Origin: Patiria pectinifera
Lineage: Eukaryota > Echinodermata > Asteroidea > Valvatida > Asterinidae
Direction of reading: 5' to 3'
Assembly: GCA_029964075.1 (NCBI GenBank)
Contig: CM057149.1
Location: forward strand, 19,482,197-19,546,196
Length of the DNA: 64,000 nt
The notes under the pieces were generated by a model, which was given only the letters and a program-made list of their open reading frames with translations, searched no databases and was not told the DNA's origin. Below are positions 33,337-51,672 of the stretch, piece after piece. Every line of letters begins with the position of its first letter. Position 1 is the first letter of the stretch. The translations under genes and the position numbers were made by a program.

Positions 33337-34372
33337 TATCTGCATCACTGAGGCAAGTCACAAGCATAAAAAACATTAATGCTGTACCGGTATGTATACA
33401 TTGTACATGCAAAACGCAAAACTGTAGCACTCTGCTCAACCTGTGTGTAAAACTGCCACCACCTCAAATAAGGCATAAATATTTCTGTACCAACCTCAAG
33501 GAATCAAGGATATTGAAAGCCTTGCAATAGGTAATCATCTAGCAGCATTAAAAAAAATAATAATAATAATAATTAGAAGAGCATTTTATGGTTTTGGGTA
33601 AGTCCCTCGTTTATGTCCCTCAGCAGGATATTTTGCAGTGATTGCTTCTTTCCAATGGGTACAACTTGGTACAGCTACCGTAAGGGAAGCGATGGCACAT
33701 GTAATTATGAGGTGGTCGTTTCAAGCAGTATAAAACAGTGGCTTGGTGTATACCGGTACATGTTTCAACTCCAACAAGATTCTGGTTCTATTTTGCTTGT
33801 GTGATATTGGATTTTGAAAGTTCACGATATACCGTCAAAAAAATAGCACAGTATTCGGTAGTACAGGTCTGTATGTCGGTAGGTATTTTGTTTGGGAAGA
33901 CTATTAATGTCATCAAAACACAACGTTGTGATAGGGAAACTGCAAACAGGCAGCATGGGCAGAACTTCAAAGACCCTGCTGGATGCAAAATGTTCACCTT
34001 TTCTAAATACCGTGACTGCAAGGAATTTAAACATTCAGCCACGTAGTGCAGATCTGGCCAACTTGTTTCTGTCTGTCACTTTTTCCCCCTTTTATAGGAC
34101 TTTTGCACCCTTTAAGAATGACATAACCAGTTTAAAAATCCACACAAGATCGTTGAAATTTCGGTAATATAGTCCAACGTAGGTTCTATAAGTGCTTGCA
34201 TGTGCACAGATCAGGGATACATTTGCATTATCGTCAAGAGCACTGTCACCGAGAGCATGCCATGGACAAAATAACCTGATTTACATCAGCAATTCAAACG
34301 CATATTTTTTGGGCAAAAGAAAGTGTTATGGAACATGAAAGAACGCAAATGTTAGAACTCTATTAAAGGTAG
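33337..34372. other. No gene recognised; (TAA)n microsatellite
   Basis: A run of AATAATAAT lies at about 33550-33573. Overlapping frames at 33613-34167 have no recognisable domain. Confidence 0.45.
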
Positions 34373-34376
34373 AGTA

Positions 34377-34904
34377 GACAATTTGCATCTATCAAAAAAG
34401 TAACCAACCAAATTATTGTTAAAAAGCTTACTTGGGTTAAAGAATGGCACTAAAATCCCTGTGAAATTATCCCTTCTGGCATGCTGTCATTTTGAAGAAA
34501 ACAGTAAAAGAATGCCATTCCCAAAGATGGGTCAAGTGACATATTTTTGGAAATTTCCGTTGTCATTTCATTTGCAATTGGGCAAATCTGTGAATTAGGG
34601 CAAGCGCGTCGACACGACCCACACATGCGCTCGGTTGCTACTATTAGCAAGAATTGTTGGTTCAAGGTGTTACATCATGTAGCAACAATCGGCTGCATGA
34701 GAGTATGCTGATTTCGGGATTGTGTCATGACTTCGCAACTTTTGAATTGAAAATCGAGATTCAGAATCTTGTTTTCTCAAAGTATACAGCATTCACAGAG
34801 CAAACGCTTCATCGGGTGAGTTGTGAAACACCAGTCATTAGATTTTGAGCACTTTTGTTGCTTCAAATGACCAAAAAAAAATGCACCAATGGTTTACTCT
34901 ACCT
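34377..34904. mobile_element. TTAA-flanked MITE
   Basis: The ends AGGTAGAGTAGAC and, reversed, AGGTAGAGTAAAC are both flanked by TTAA (34373-34376 and 34905-34908). The interior shares CCCTGTGAAATTA and a TCTGGCAxGCTGTCAT block with the partial copy at 40095-40260. Confidence 0.75.
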
Positions 34905-35154
34905 TTAAGTATAGAACAATTACCCACATTTTTTTTCCCCATGGACTTAAACGATTTGGCCACCGTCCTTTCGCACGCTATATGAAAAGTGTATAAAATG
35001 ATGGGATAGGTGGATTATGGAAGTGCTGGAGATTATTTCAAAATGTTCCGGCACATGTGTACACAATGTGGCTTCGAATTTTGCATATCTAAAAAACAAA
35101 ATTCATGGAAGCAATGTTTCTTTCAGAACAAAATCAAACTTGGAGCTGGAGATG

Positions 35155-35290
35155 CAGTAAAGTCAATCACATGTCAATCACGAGTCTATCACAGTACTAT
35201 CACATGTCAATCACATGTCAGTCACAAGTCAATCACAAGTCCATACACATGTCAATTACATGTGATAAACTTGACTATAACTCTGGCTTC
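35155..35290 (+). repeat. TCAATCACATG minisatellite
   Basis: Imperfect 10-11-bp units of the type TCAATCACATG, interspersed with CACAAG variants. Confidence 0.8.
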
Positions 35291-35499
35291 AAACCAATTG
35301 ACGCTAGCAGAATAGCTATATACATGTAGGTGGTTATTCACAGTAGAAAATGATAGTTAGGCCCTGGGTAATGTGTTTTGTCTTTTCTTGTTCTTTTTTT
35401 CTTGTCTTTTTCCAGGGAGGTCTTTTTTTTCAGCAAGTGTGATTTAATTGGGAAAAAACTTCAAGTGGAGGTGATCACTACACTGTCTTATAGACGGCT

Positions 35500-35690
35500 C
35501 ATAGTACGTGCTGAGGGATTGTGACCTATACTCAGTGGGTCAGGGGTTCAAATCCAGCTGCTTGGCCACAAGATATGTCCTTGGGCAAGCCACTTTGCCC
35601 CATTTGCCTCTATCCACCAAGGAGTACATGTATAAATGGGTACCAGCATAATCTTGGGTGTAACCTGAAATGAACCCTATCCTAGGGAAT
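35500..35690 (+). repeat. SINE-like repeat
   Basis: A B-box-like GGTTCAAATCC at about 35548 is followed by a body with CTTGGGCAAGCCACTTTGCC and ATAAATGGGTACCAGC. The same body in reverse is at 13252-13375. Confidence 0.65.
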
Positions 35691-35734
35691 AGATATAGTC
35701 TCAGTCGTTTCATGCCAAGGACACTTGAGATAAG

Positions 35735-35970
35735 CAGGGACCAATTTCACGGCGCTGCTAAGCACAAAATTTGCTTAGCACAAAAAAGTCTGGCTTATAA
35801 AAGCAGGTTACCAGCCAAAACCCCATATGATGTTCATGCTAAGCAAACAACAGCTGAATTCTAATCATGGGCAATATAAATCACATGGCTGGTAACCTGC
35901 TTTTATAAGCCAGACTTTTTTGTGCTAAGCAAATGTTTGTGCTTAGCAGCGCCGTGAAATTGGCCCCTGG
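35735..35970. mobile_element. Hairpin element
   Basis: Arms of about 77 bp (35741-35817 and 35888-35965) pair almost perfectly, with GGCTTATAAAAGCAGGTTAC at their core. The loop is about 70 bp. It lies downstream of the SLC35E3 stop and could fold in a 3' UTR transcript. Confidence 0.85.
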
Positions 35971-36095
35971 TCTGATGAGACATACTAGACAAACTTGACT
36001 TTACGATAAAACTCCACCAACGTGGACGACATTAAGCCCCCCAAAAAGTGACAGTACCACTTTAAATTATTCTTAAAACAGTGAAAATGTACTCA

Positions 36096-44149
<8,054 letters not shown>

Positions 44150-44354
44150 GTTTTTTTGGGGGGTTGGACGTAACAAGCAGGATGGGCAATGAGTTGCTGG
44201 ACGGATGTTGTAACAGATCAATCGATGACTACTCCCATGTCATAGTTTTAGAGACGAAAATTCTGTAATGAAGGAGAGAGGCATAAGGCTTCAAGTCAAT
44301 ATTTTTCAAAAACAAAAAAAGGTTAATCCGAATATTTCTGTGAATGAAATCGGG

Positions 44355-44708
44355 CGATTCACAATGCAGTGCGCCACCAAGAGTTTGCCACGGAGAGTTA
44401 ATTTTTTCCCAGTGCATTGTGGGAGATGGTCGGCAAATTCACAGTGTGGGACATTTGACATTGTTTGTTTTTCCGGTCAGTAGTTTCGTAACGGTACGAT
44501 TCGAGTATCTGTTTGCCCTTTTCTTTTCTTTGTACCAATCTGGTGTTTTTTGTAAGGTGGCAGAATGCTATGCCCCAATCTACAACAAATTAGCTCAAGT
44601 TGTCTGCTGACACTCATTCAAATGGGCCATGTTTTGTCGACAGTAAACTTGAAAACTTGACTCTCGTGTATGGCAAACTCTTGGTGGAGCACAGTGCATT
44701 GTGAATCG
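44355..44708. mobile_element. MITE upstream of SLC35E3
   Basis: Left arm CGATTCACAATGC (to 44391) and right arm (44671-44708) are reverse complements over about 37 bp apart from a 2-bp indel, including CCACCAAGAGTTTGCCA. It begins about 200 bp upstream of the SLC35E3 ATG, so it could overlap the promoter. Confidence 0.8.
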
Positions 44709-44714
44709 ACCGAA

Positions 44715-45010
44715 TTGAATGAATTGAAAACATCCAGGCTTAATCCCTCTTGGGTAATTTTGTTTGACTGCTATTGGCTAGTATTACGGCAGTCGACTGT
44801 CTGGTTCCCTGACCCGACAATAAATGAACGTCAGAATCTTTGGTTCTGGGAACCAGACTTTCAACCAAATGGTTCTCCGATCAAATGGTTCTCCCTTTAG
44901 AAAAAAAAATCCTTCAAGCCATGGATCACTAAGAACAAAATTAAACCTTCTTCAATAAATAATAGGATTTAATTAAAAACTTAACAATAAAGAAAACTCT
45001 TAAAAGAACC
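44715..45010 (+). repeat. Segment duplicated at 46838-46985
   Basis: GAATGAATxGAAAACATCCA, CAAGCCAxGGA, TTCAATAAA and CTTAAAAGAAC occur in the same order in both places. This copy has an insert with the CTGGTTCC hairpin at about 44800-44862. The two copies bracket the palindromic elements between them. Confidence 0.6.
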
Positions 45011-45055
45011 CCCAACAAATGTTATAGGTTACAGTGAAAAAAAAAAGGAAAACAT

Positions 45056-45230
45056 GTTGCAACCTGACGCTCCTTCTGCGATTGTGTGCAAAGTCTACGG
45101 CAAGTCAAAAAAAGTCTAACAAAATTGGAACTGTTTCACAGTCCCAGATTCACGTCTTATCATCACTTCTGCAATGGTTGACCTTCATTGAGATGATATG
45201 AAGAAAAAAGTGGCGTCAGGTTGCAATAAT
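45056..45230. repeat. TIR element with TTGCAACCTGACGC ends
   Basis: TTGCAACCTGACGC at 45057 and its complement GCGTCAGGTTGCAA ending near 45226 bound about 170 bp. Confidence 0.7.
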
Positions 45231-45369
45231 TTTTCCAAAAAAAATTTAAAAAAATTAAGAGTTTAATGAAAACACTGAAAACCTGTGGGTGAATTGAATC
45301 ACAGATCCTGAGCTTGTGTACAAAGTGTACGGAACGGTTTGTCTAGAGGCGTGATAACGGCCTGTGCGC

Positions 45370-45955
45370 GAACATACAATGTGCATGCGTGCGCAAGACT
45401 CAGCTTGCGTGCCGAGCCCCATAAATGTGGCCAATTTACTGGACTACCTCCGTAAATAAAGGCCACACTACCACCATGTACAAAAACGTGTCAAACTTTG
45501 TCAAATTTTGATTTTCACATTAAGGCTTAGTTTGTAGTCTATTTTTGCTTTAGAAGCAAACATGTACTCATCCTATTTATAGGCTAATCAGAAAGTGCTG
45601 CCTTTTTCAGCTGTCTATTTTTCGTGAAATTTCCAAATTCGTTTGCACATGTTTGCGTATCAAAATTTCAACATGAAATTTCACAAAAATTAGACATCTG
45701 AAAAAGGCAGCACTTTCTGATTTATAGCCTGTAAAGAGGGTTCTAAAAAACTAAGCATAAATGTGAAAATCAAAATTTGACATGTTTTTGTACATGGTGG
45801 AAGTGTGGCCTTTATTTACGGAGGTAGTCCAGTAAATTGGCCACATTTATGGGGCTACTTGCACGCCCTACATGAAATTTAATCACGGGAGACTTGACAG
45901 GAATTTCACTGCAGTCGCGTGCCGAATCTAGTCCCGCGCACGCGCATTGTATGTT
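45370..45955. mobile_element. Multi-layer foldback element
   Basis: The outer arms GAACATACAATG with GCGTGCGC pair with the right end. The inner arms, AGCCCCATAAATGTGGCC at 45415 and its complement ending at 45856, extend about 120 bp. An innermost hairpin (45580-45728) contains TCAGAAAGTGCTGCC and its complement. A compact relative with a clear target duplication is at 54220-54441. Confidence 0.8.
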
Positions 45956-45967
45956 CTATATACAGGT

Positions 45968-46833
45968 ATCACCAGTCCTAAGTTCCCCCAAACATTATTC
46001 TTAATTAATGAAATAGAAATGCACGATTTCAACAATATCCCAAATGCAAATGACAGAGGGCACTCTTCTGCCCATTTTGTGAGAAAATGATAGAAATACA
46101 ATCACGCATGCCAACACGAAGCTCATTAGAATGAAAAAAGTGCCAATAAAAAAAAGTTGCAGTAAATAGCATTGCTCCAATGTACTGGTTTGAGTGATCC
46201 TGCAAGGCAGGGTAGACTTTCATTAATTAATAACTATACGTTACAAAAGTTTCCTTGTTTAAAAGGATGTTTAATTAAAACAAGACACAATCTTGGTAAT
46301 CTAACAGATAATTATAGACCTTTTAATGCAAAGATGACAAAGAAAATGCAAATTAAATGTAACATTTTTGAAATTGGTTTTCTCGTTCTTCCTCTTTCAA
46401 GCAGAGACTCCTGTTTTTACATGGGAAATTTCAAAAATGTTACATTTAATTTGCATTTTCTTTGTCATCTCTGCATTAAAAGGTCTGCAATTATCTGTTA
46501 GATTTTTAAGACTGCGTCTTGTTTTAGTTAAACATCCTTTTAAACAAGGAAACTTTTGTAAGGTAAAGTTATTAATTAATGAAAGTCTACCCTGCCTTGC
46601 AGGATCACTCAAACCAGTACATTGGGGCAATGCTATTTACTGCAACTTTTTTTATTGGCACTTTTTTCATTCAAATGAGCTTCGTGTTGGTATGCGTGAT
46701 TGGATTTCTATCATTTTCTCACAAGATGGGCAGAAGAGTGTCCTCTGTCATTTGCATTTGGGATATTGTTGAAATCGTGCATTTCTATTTCATTAATTAA
46801 GAATAATGTTGGAGGGAACTTAGGACTTGTGAT
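45968..46833. mobile_element. 866-bp palindrome
   Basis: Arms 45968-46375 and 46427-46833 are reverse complements with few differences, separated by about 50 bp. The left end is ATCACCAGTCCTAAG. Mirror-image frames appear in both arms (for example 46029-46223 minus and 46579-46773 plus), as expected from symmetry, and are not taken as genes. The origin is not recognised. It could be a foldback transposon or an inverted duplication. Confidence 0.9.
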
Positions 46834-47689
46834 TGAATGAATGGAAAACATCCAAACACCCCCTCAAGCCACGGAGTAAGAGCAAGAACAAAATGAAATC
46901 TTCAATAAAAACTAGGATTTGATTAAACATGTTAAAAACGTATGCATTTGTAAATACAGAAAAGTCTTAAAAGAACAAAAAAAATAGGGGGCCTATATAA
47001 AATATAAGATTAGGCCTATCACCCACTGACTGGAGCGCTAGGTCTCCTTTTTTTTCAAATTTTGGATCTGGTCCATCGTTCTTCTAGCATGCCATGTAAC
47101 AGACAAAATCCCAAATTAGTTGTTGCATGGAGGAATTTTGTTTAATCAAAGTCCAAATAAAAAATCTTACCACCACTCCACCAGCAGACCAGTCCAAGTT
47201 GGATGAAGTAGGCCTATCAATTACTGGATCTGTCGAATCACCTCAGATAATTAAAACAAAAAATTCATTCAGCACTGACTGATGAAATGATGCCACTCGA
47301 TCCGCCCACCCACTGGCTGAGCCGCAATTTGTGTGACTAAAACAAAAATTACAAAATACAGCCAGGCAATGCCGTCTTCGAAAGCTTCATAGTAGTGGGA
47401 AGTGGGGCTCACAGCCACAGGTTATTGTCATGGAGTGATATGCGGGTACCTGCACACATTATTGTGTAAATATGCACGTGTCACATGCACAGGTGTCCTG
47501 AATGAACGGTCACGCATGACGGTCACTGTACGACTCGACTACAATTAATTTCGTGAAATTTTCACAAAAACACCGCGACAATGAATAGCGCCCTCATTTG
47601 TTTACCGTACCCGTCGTCTTCACGGAATTGCACTCGTGGGAAAAACAACACGGAGGTTTAAATTATTTTTCAATTCCCGACTCGGTCAG
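46834..47689. other. No gene recognised
   Basis: Begins with the second copy of the 44715-45010 segment (46838-46985), then unassigned sequence up to the tRNA-like array. Confidence 0.45.
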
Positions 47690-47911
47690 TGCGAGCCAGT
47701 ACCCCGCAGTTGGTAGAGTGCCGTTCGCAGATGATCAATCTTGGGGTTGGAGGTTCGAGCCCCAGGCAGTCAACTCGACATTTTTTTTTCCCGTCAGAGT
47801 TGGGGAGGACTGACGACAACACGTGACTTTTGAATTGAAGTCACCACATCCGTTGCAACCGGAGGACGGGGGTGCAAATAATTTTAAATTCCCGGCTCGG
47901 TCACTATAAGA

Positions 47912-48053
47912 CAGGCATGCAACTTTTCCTCGGATCTGCTGATTTCCTCGTTTTTTACTTCTCATGAATGCCATTACAAATTAAAAAACAGCGTACAAAG
48001 TCTTGTGTGGTTTGGAATTTCCTCGTTTTTATAAATTCCCAGTCGCATGCCTG
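47912..48053. mobile_element. Small TIR element inside the array
   Basis: CAGGCATGCAACT at the left and the complement of CAGGCATGCGACT at the right bound 142 bp between unit 1 and the next insertion. Only an imperfect flank similarity (ATAAGA/ATAAAA) suggests a target duplication. Confidence 0.65.
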
Positions 48054-48086
48054 ATAAAAGCGAGCCAAGTCCGGTGACTGCTCTAT

Positions 48087-48207
48087 ATGTTCCGACACCC
48101 CTATGTTCCGACAACCTAGATTGTGTTACTCCCGGTTAGGGTTAGGGTTAGGGTTAGGATTAGGAATAGGAATATGTGCAGTCGGAACATAGGGGTGTCG
48201 GAACATA
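48087..48207. mobile_element. Hairpin MITE with telomere-like repeats in its loop
   Basis: Perfect 27-bp inverted arms (48087-48113, 48181-48207) are built from two direct copies of TATGTTCCGAC. The loop contains four GGTTAGGG-phase repeats and decaying variants at about 48134-48170, i.e. the TTAGGG telomere hexamer. Confidence 0.88.
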
Positions 48208-49075
48208 GAGGTGTAACCATAGTCCAGTCGGTAGTTCTCAAATCATCAATCTTGGGTTGGAGGTTCGAGCCTAGCCCCAGCCAACGACATTCCCTTTTTT
48301 CCGTCAGATAATCGGTTGAGGGGGTTTGGAGAGGACTGACGACGACACGTGACTTTTGAAGTCGCCACATCCGTTGCATTCGGAGGTGTATATTTTAAAT
48401 TCCCGGCTCGGTAAGAGCGAGGTAATAATAACCCAGTCGGTAGAGTGCCGTTCTCAAATCATCAATCTTGGGGTTGGAGGTTCGAACCCCAGGTAGTCAT
48501 CAACGACATTTAGTTTTTTTCGTCACTGTTGAGGGGGTTTTGGGAGGACGGACGACGACACGTGACTTTTGACGACCCCCTTCCCCTTTTGCAACCGGAG
48601 GTTTAAATGTATTATAAATTCCCAGATCGGCAAGTGCAAGCCGGTACGGCACAGTCGGTAGAGTGCTGTTCTTAAATCATCAATCTTGGGGTTGGAGGTT
48701 CGAGGCCAAGGAAGTCACCGTCGACATTTATTTTTATCGTGTGGGTTGGGGGAACACTGACGACGACACGTGACTTTTGACGTCACCATCCTTTGCAACC
48801 AGAGGTGTAAATATTTTTTAAATTCCTGGCTCGGTAAGTGTGAGCCGGTAGTCCAGTCGGTAGAGTGGTGCTCTCTGATCATCAATCTCGGGGTTGGGGG
48901 TTTGAGCCCCAGGTTGTCACCGACAACATCTATTTTTTTTCCCGTCAGAGCAGGGGGGTGTTGAGAGGCGACTGACGAAGACACGTGACTTTTGACGTCA
49001 CCACCCTTTGCAACCGGAGGTTTATAATTATATATTATAAATTCCCGGCTTGATAGGTAGTGCGTGCCTGCAGGT

Positions 49076-49212
49076 GCGGTTCTAGAACCAATATTTTTTG
49101 GGGGCTAGCACGTGCGGTGGATCCAGAATTTTTTTCAGGGAGGCGTGCTGAAATGTAGACCGGTTATTTTTTCCAGACACTTAAGCCTCCGAAAATCAAT
49201 AGGTGGGGGGCT
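49076..49212 (+). mobile_element. Truncated copy of the 51299-51672 element
   Basis: Shares GCGGTTCTAGAACCAATATT, GCTGAAATGTAGACCGG and CCTCCGAAAATCAATAGG with the left part of the complete copy. It replaces part of a tRNA-like unit. Confidence 0.75.
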
Positions 49213-50074
49213 CAATTTTTTTCGTCAGAGCAGGGGGTATTGAGAGGCGACTGACGACGACACGTGACTTATGACGTCACCACCCTTTGCAACCGGAGGT
49301 TTATAAATGCCCGGCTTGGTCAGTGCGAGCCTGTAGCCAAGTCAATAGAGGGCCGTTCTCAATATTTTCAAAATTCATCTTTCACATGATTCAATTTGTT
49401 TTATTTCCATGCATGCTCATTATTTACTCTGTTTACAGATTTTTTTATTATGATGTTCAAACTTGGGGTTTGAGGTTCGAGCCCTAGGATTTTTGGCAGG
49501 GGGTGGGGGATCGAGGTACTGACGAAGACACCTGACTTTTGACGTCACCACCCTTTCAACCGGATGTTTATAAAATAATGCCCGCCTTGGCAAGCGCGAG
49601 CCGGTATCCCAGTCGGTAGAGTGCCGTTCTCAAATTATCAATCTTGCGGGTTGGAGGTTCAAGCCCTAGGTTGTCACCAGCGACTTTTTTTTTTCGTCAG
49701 AGCGCAGGGGATGAGAGAGGTACTGACGACGACACGTGACTTTTGACGTCAGCACCCTTTGTAACCGGAGTTTTATATATATTTTAAATTCCCGGCTTGT
49801 TAAGTGCGAGCCAGTTACCCAGATGTTCTCAGATCATCAATCTTGGGGTTGGAGGTTGCGAGCCAACGGTCACCAACGACCTTCATTCATCGGAGCGCTT
49901 GGGTGGGGGAGGTACTGACGTGGCGACACGTGACTTTTGACGTCGGCACCCTTTGCAACCGACTGGAGGTTTATATTAGAAATCCCCGGATTGGTAAACG
50001 AGTCGTTAGCCCACTGGCGGCAGAGCGCTGTTCACAGATCATCAATCTTATAAATTAGGGTTGGAGGTTCGAGC

Positions 50075-51017
50075 CAGAGGTGGCAGCAAGTCATTTTTTG
50101 CAAGTCCAAGTCAAGTCACAAGTCATTGTTTGTAAGTCCAAGTCAAGTCACAAGTCATTAGGTCCAGTCACAAGTCAAGTCACAAGTCATTAGGTCCAGT
50201 CACAAGTCAAGTCACAAGTCATTTGGTCTAAAAACAAGTCAAGTCACAAGTATATTTGTCCAAGAACACGTCAAGTTGCACATATTTTGTCCAGCTGTAA
50301 TAAGCTAAAAGAATTAACCTGGCGTGAACTTACGAGTTATTTTGAACATGCCTCCGTAATTCCCCTTTTTCAATGTGTTGCAATTACTATTCCTGTAGTT
50401 TATCACATATTTGTCGGATATTAGCCCTTTGTATACTTTAATAAATTTACTTTACATTGTAGAAATAGATGACCGTGAAAAAATGCTTCCTCACCCGATA
50501 ACATGTAGTATACTAACACTTTATTGTTCAATTTTCATGTATACTAAACGCCTACCAATGGGTTAGGCTATCCGGTATTTTACATGCAATTGACAAAGGC
50601 CTGCTTTCTTTTCATGAAAGGTTCCTTTCAAAGTTTGTTCAACCAATACATTAAGCAAGAAACAATTGGTCATTGAAAACTGTAGTTTGTTGTGACAGTC
50701 TTATTGAAAACTGTTGAAACTAGTGGCAACTATTCCTTTTACTGGATTCAGTCACTGAGGTCTATTTTCTGGAATGAAAAAGCTAATTAAAAGTATAATA
50801 GCTTAATTAAAGTGTATTGGGTCGCTCGAGTAGCCTCTGACTTTGGTTGGTAACAAGTCATTTTTTGCAATCCCAAGTCAAGTCACAAGTCATTGTTTGC
50901 AAGTCCAAGTCAAGTCACAAGTCAAAGCTGGTATTTACAAGTCAAGTCACAAGTCACAAAAATAGCGACTCGAGTCCAACTCGAGTCCAAGTCACATGAC
51001 TCGAGTCAGCAACTCTG
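50075..51017. mobile_element. hAT-like element rich in AAGTCA repeats
   Basis: The ends are CAGAGGTGGCAGCAAGTCA and, reversed, CAGAGTTGCTGACTCGAGTCA-like. The flanks repeat GTTCGAGC (50067-50074 and 51018-51025), an 8-bp target duplication. Both subterminal regions are arrays of CAAGTCAAGTCACAAGTCAT; the centre has no transposase frame. The insertion splits the B box of an array unit. Confidence 0.87.
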
Positions 51018-51298
51018 GTTCGAGCCCAATATAGGTTGTCACCAACGACATTTTTCCCGTCAGAATTGAGGGGGTTAGGGGAGGACTGACGCCGATAAAA
51101 AAAAAATATGTGTCTTTCAGGACTTTTCATGATTTTTCAAATATTCAAGTTCAAGTTTTCCAAAACTTGCAATTTTCCCGGCTCACCTTGTCAGCTGAAA
51201 GGTATATATCGTCTCTATTTTTACATAAATCATTAATGGTTCTCATTAAGGAAATCCTGATATTTCACTGTTGGGTTCCCATTCTACATCAGCTCAGG

Positions 51299-51672
51299 CG
51301 CGGTTCTAGAACCAATATTTTTTTTTGGGGGGGGGGGGGGCTAGCACGGTGGATCCAGTTGTTTTTTCAGGGAGGCGTGCTGAAATGTAGACCGGTTATT
51401 TTTTCCAGACACTTAGGCCTCCGAAAATCAATAGGGGGCTAATGCCATATTTTCAATGGGGAGCGCCAATAAAATCCTAAAATCATTCACACTATATTAA
51501 CTAATGTACCCTTGTCACGACTATTTCTTTAGGGGAGACCGTTCGCATGTACACAATCCTTCGTTTTGCTAAATGCAATTTTTTTTTTACGGAATTTATT
51601 TTGGGGGGGCTAGACAAAATTTTTGAGGGGCTACAGCCCCCCCCCTAGGGGGGGGGGGGGCGTAGAACCGCG
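51299..51672. mobile_element. MITE with CGCGGTTCTA ends
   Basis: CGCGGTTCTA at 51299 and TAGAACCGCG ending at 51672, with long G and C runs inside each end. Truncated copy at 49076-49212. Confidence 0.75.

Larger units (their letters stand above)
47690..51090 (+). repeat. Tandem array of tRNA-like (Pol III promoter) units
   Basis: About ten units of roughly 200-218 bp. Each has an A-box-like AGCCCAGTCGGTAGAGTG, a middle ATCATCAATCTTGGGG, a B box GGAGGTTCGAGCCCC, and about 20-25 bp later a T-run (T5-T9 in most units). The rest of the unit has GACGACGACACGTGACTTTT, TGACGTCACCACCCTTTGCA and AAATTCCCGGCTCGG. B boxes lie near 47752, 48258, 48478, 48696, 48898, 49470, 49657, 49852, and 50065 continued at 51018. 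Four other elements are inserted. Unit-to-unit divergence is visible. Whether any unit is transcribed is unknown. Confidence 0.85.

Noticed and set aside
46368..46772. 134-codon frame as a membrane protein
   Set aside because: It lies across the arm and loop of the 866-bp palindrome, with mirrored frames on the other strand, no recognised family, and composition explained by AT content.
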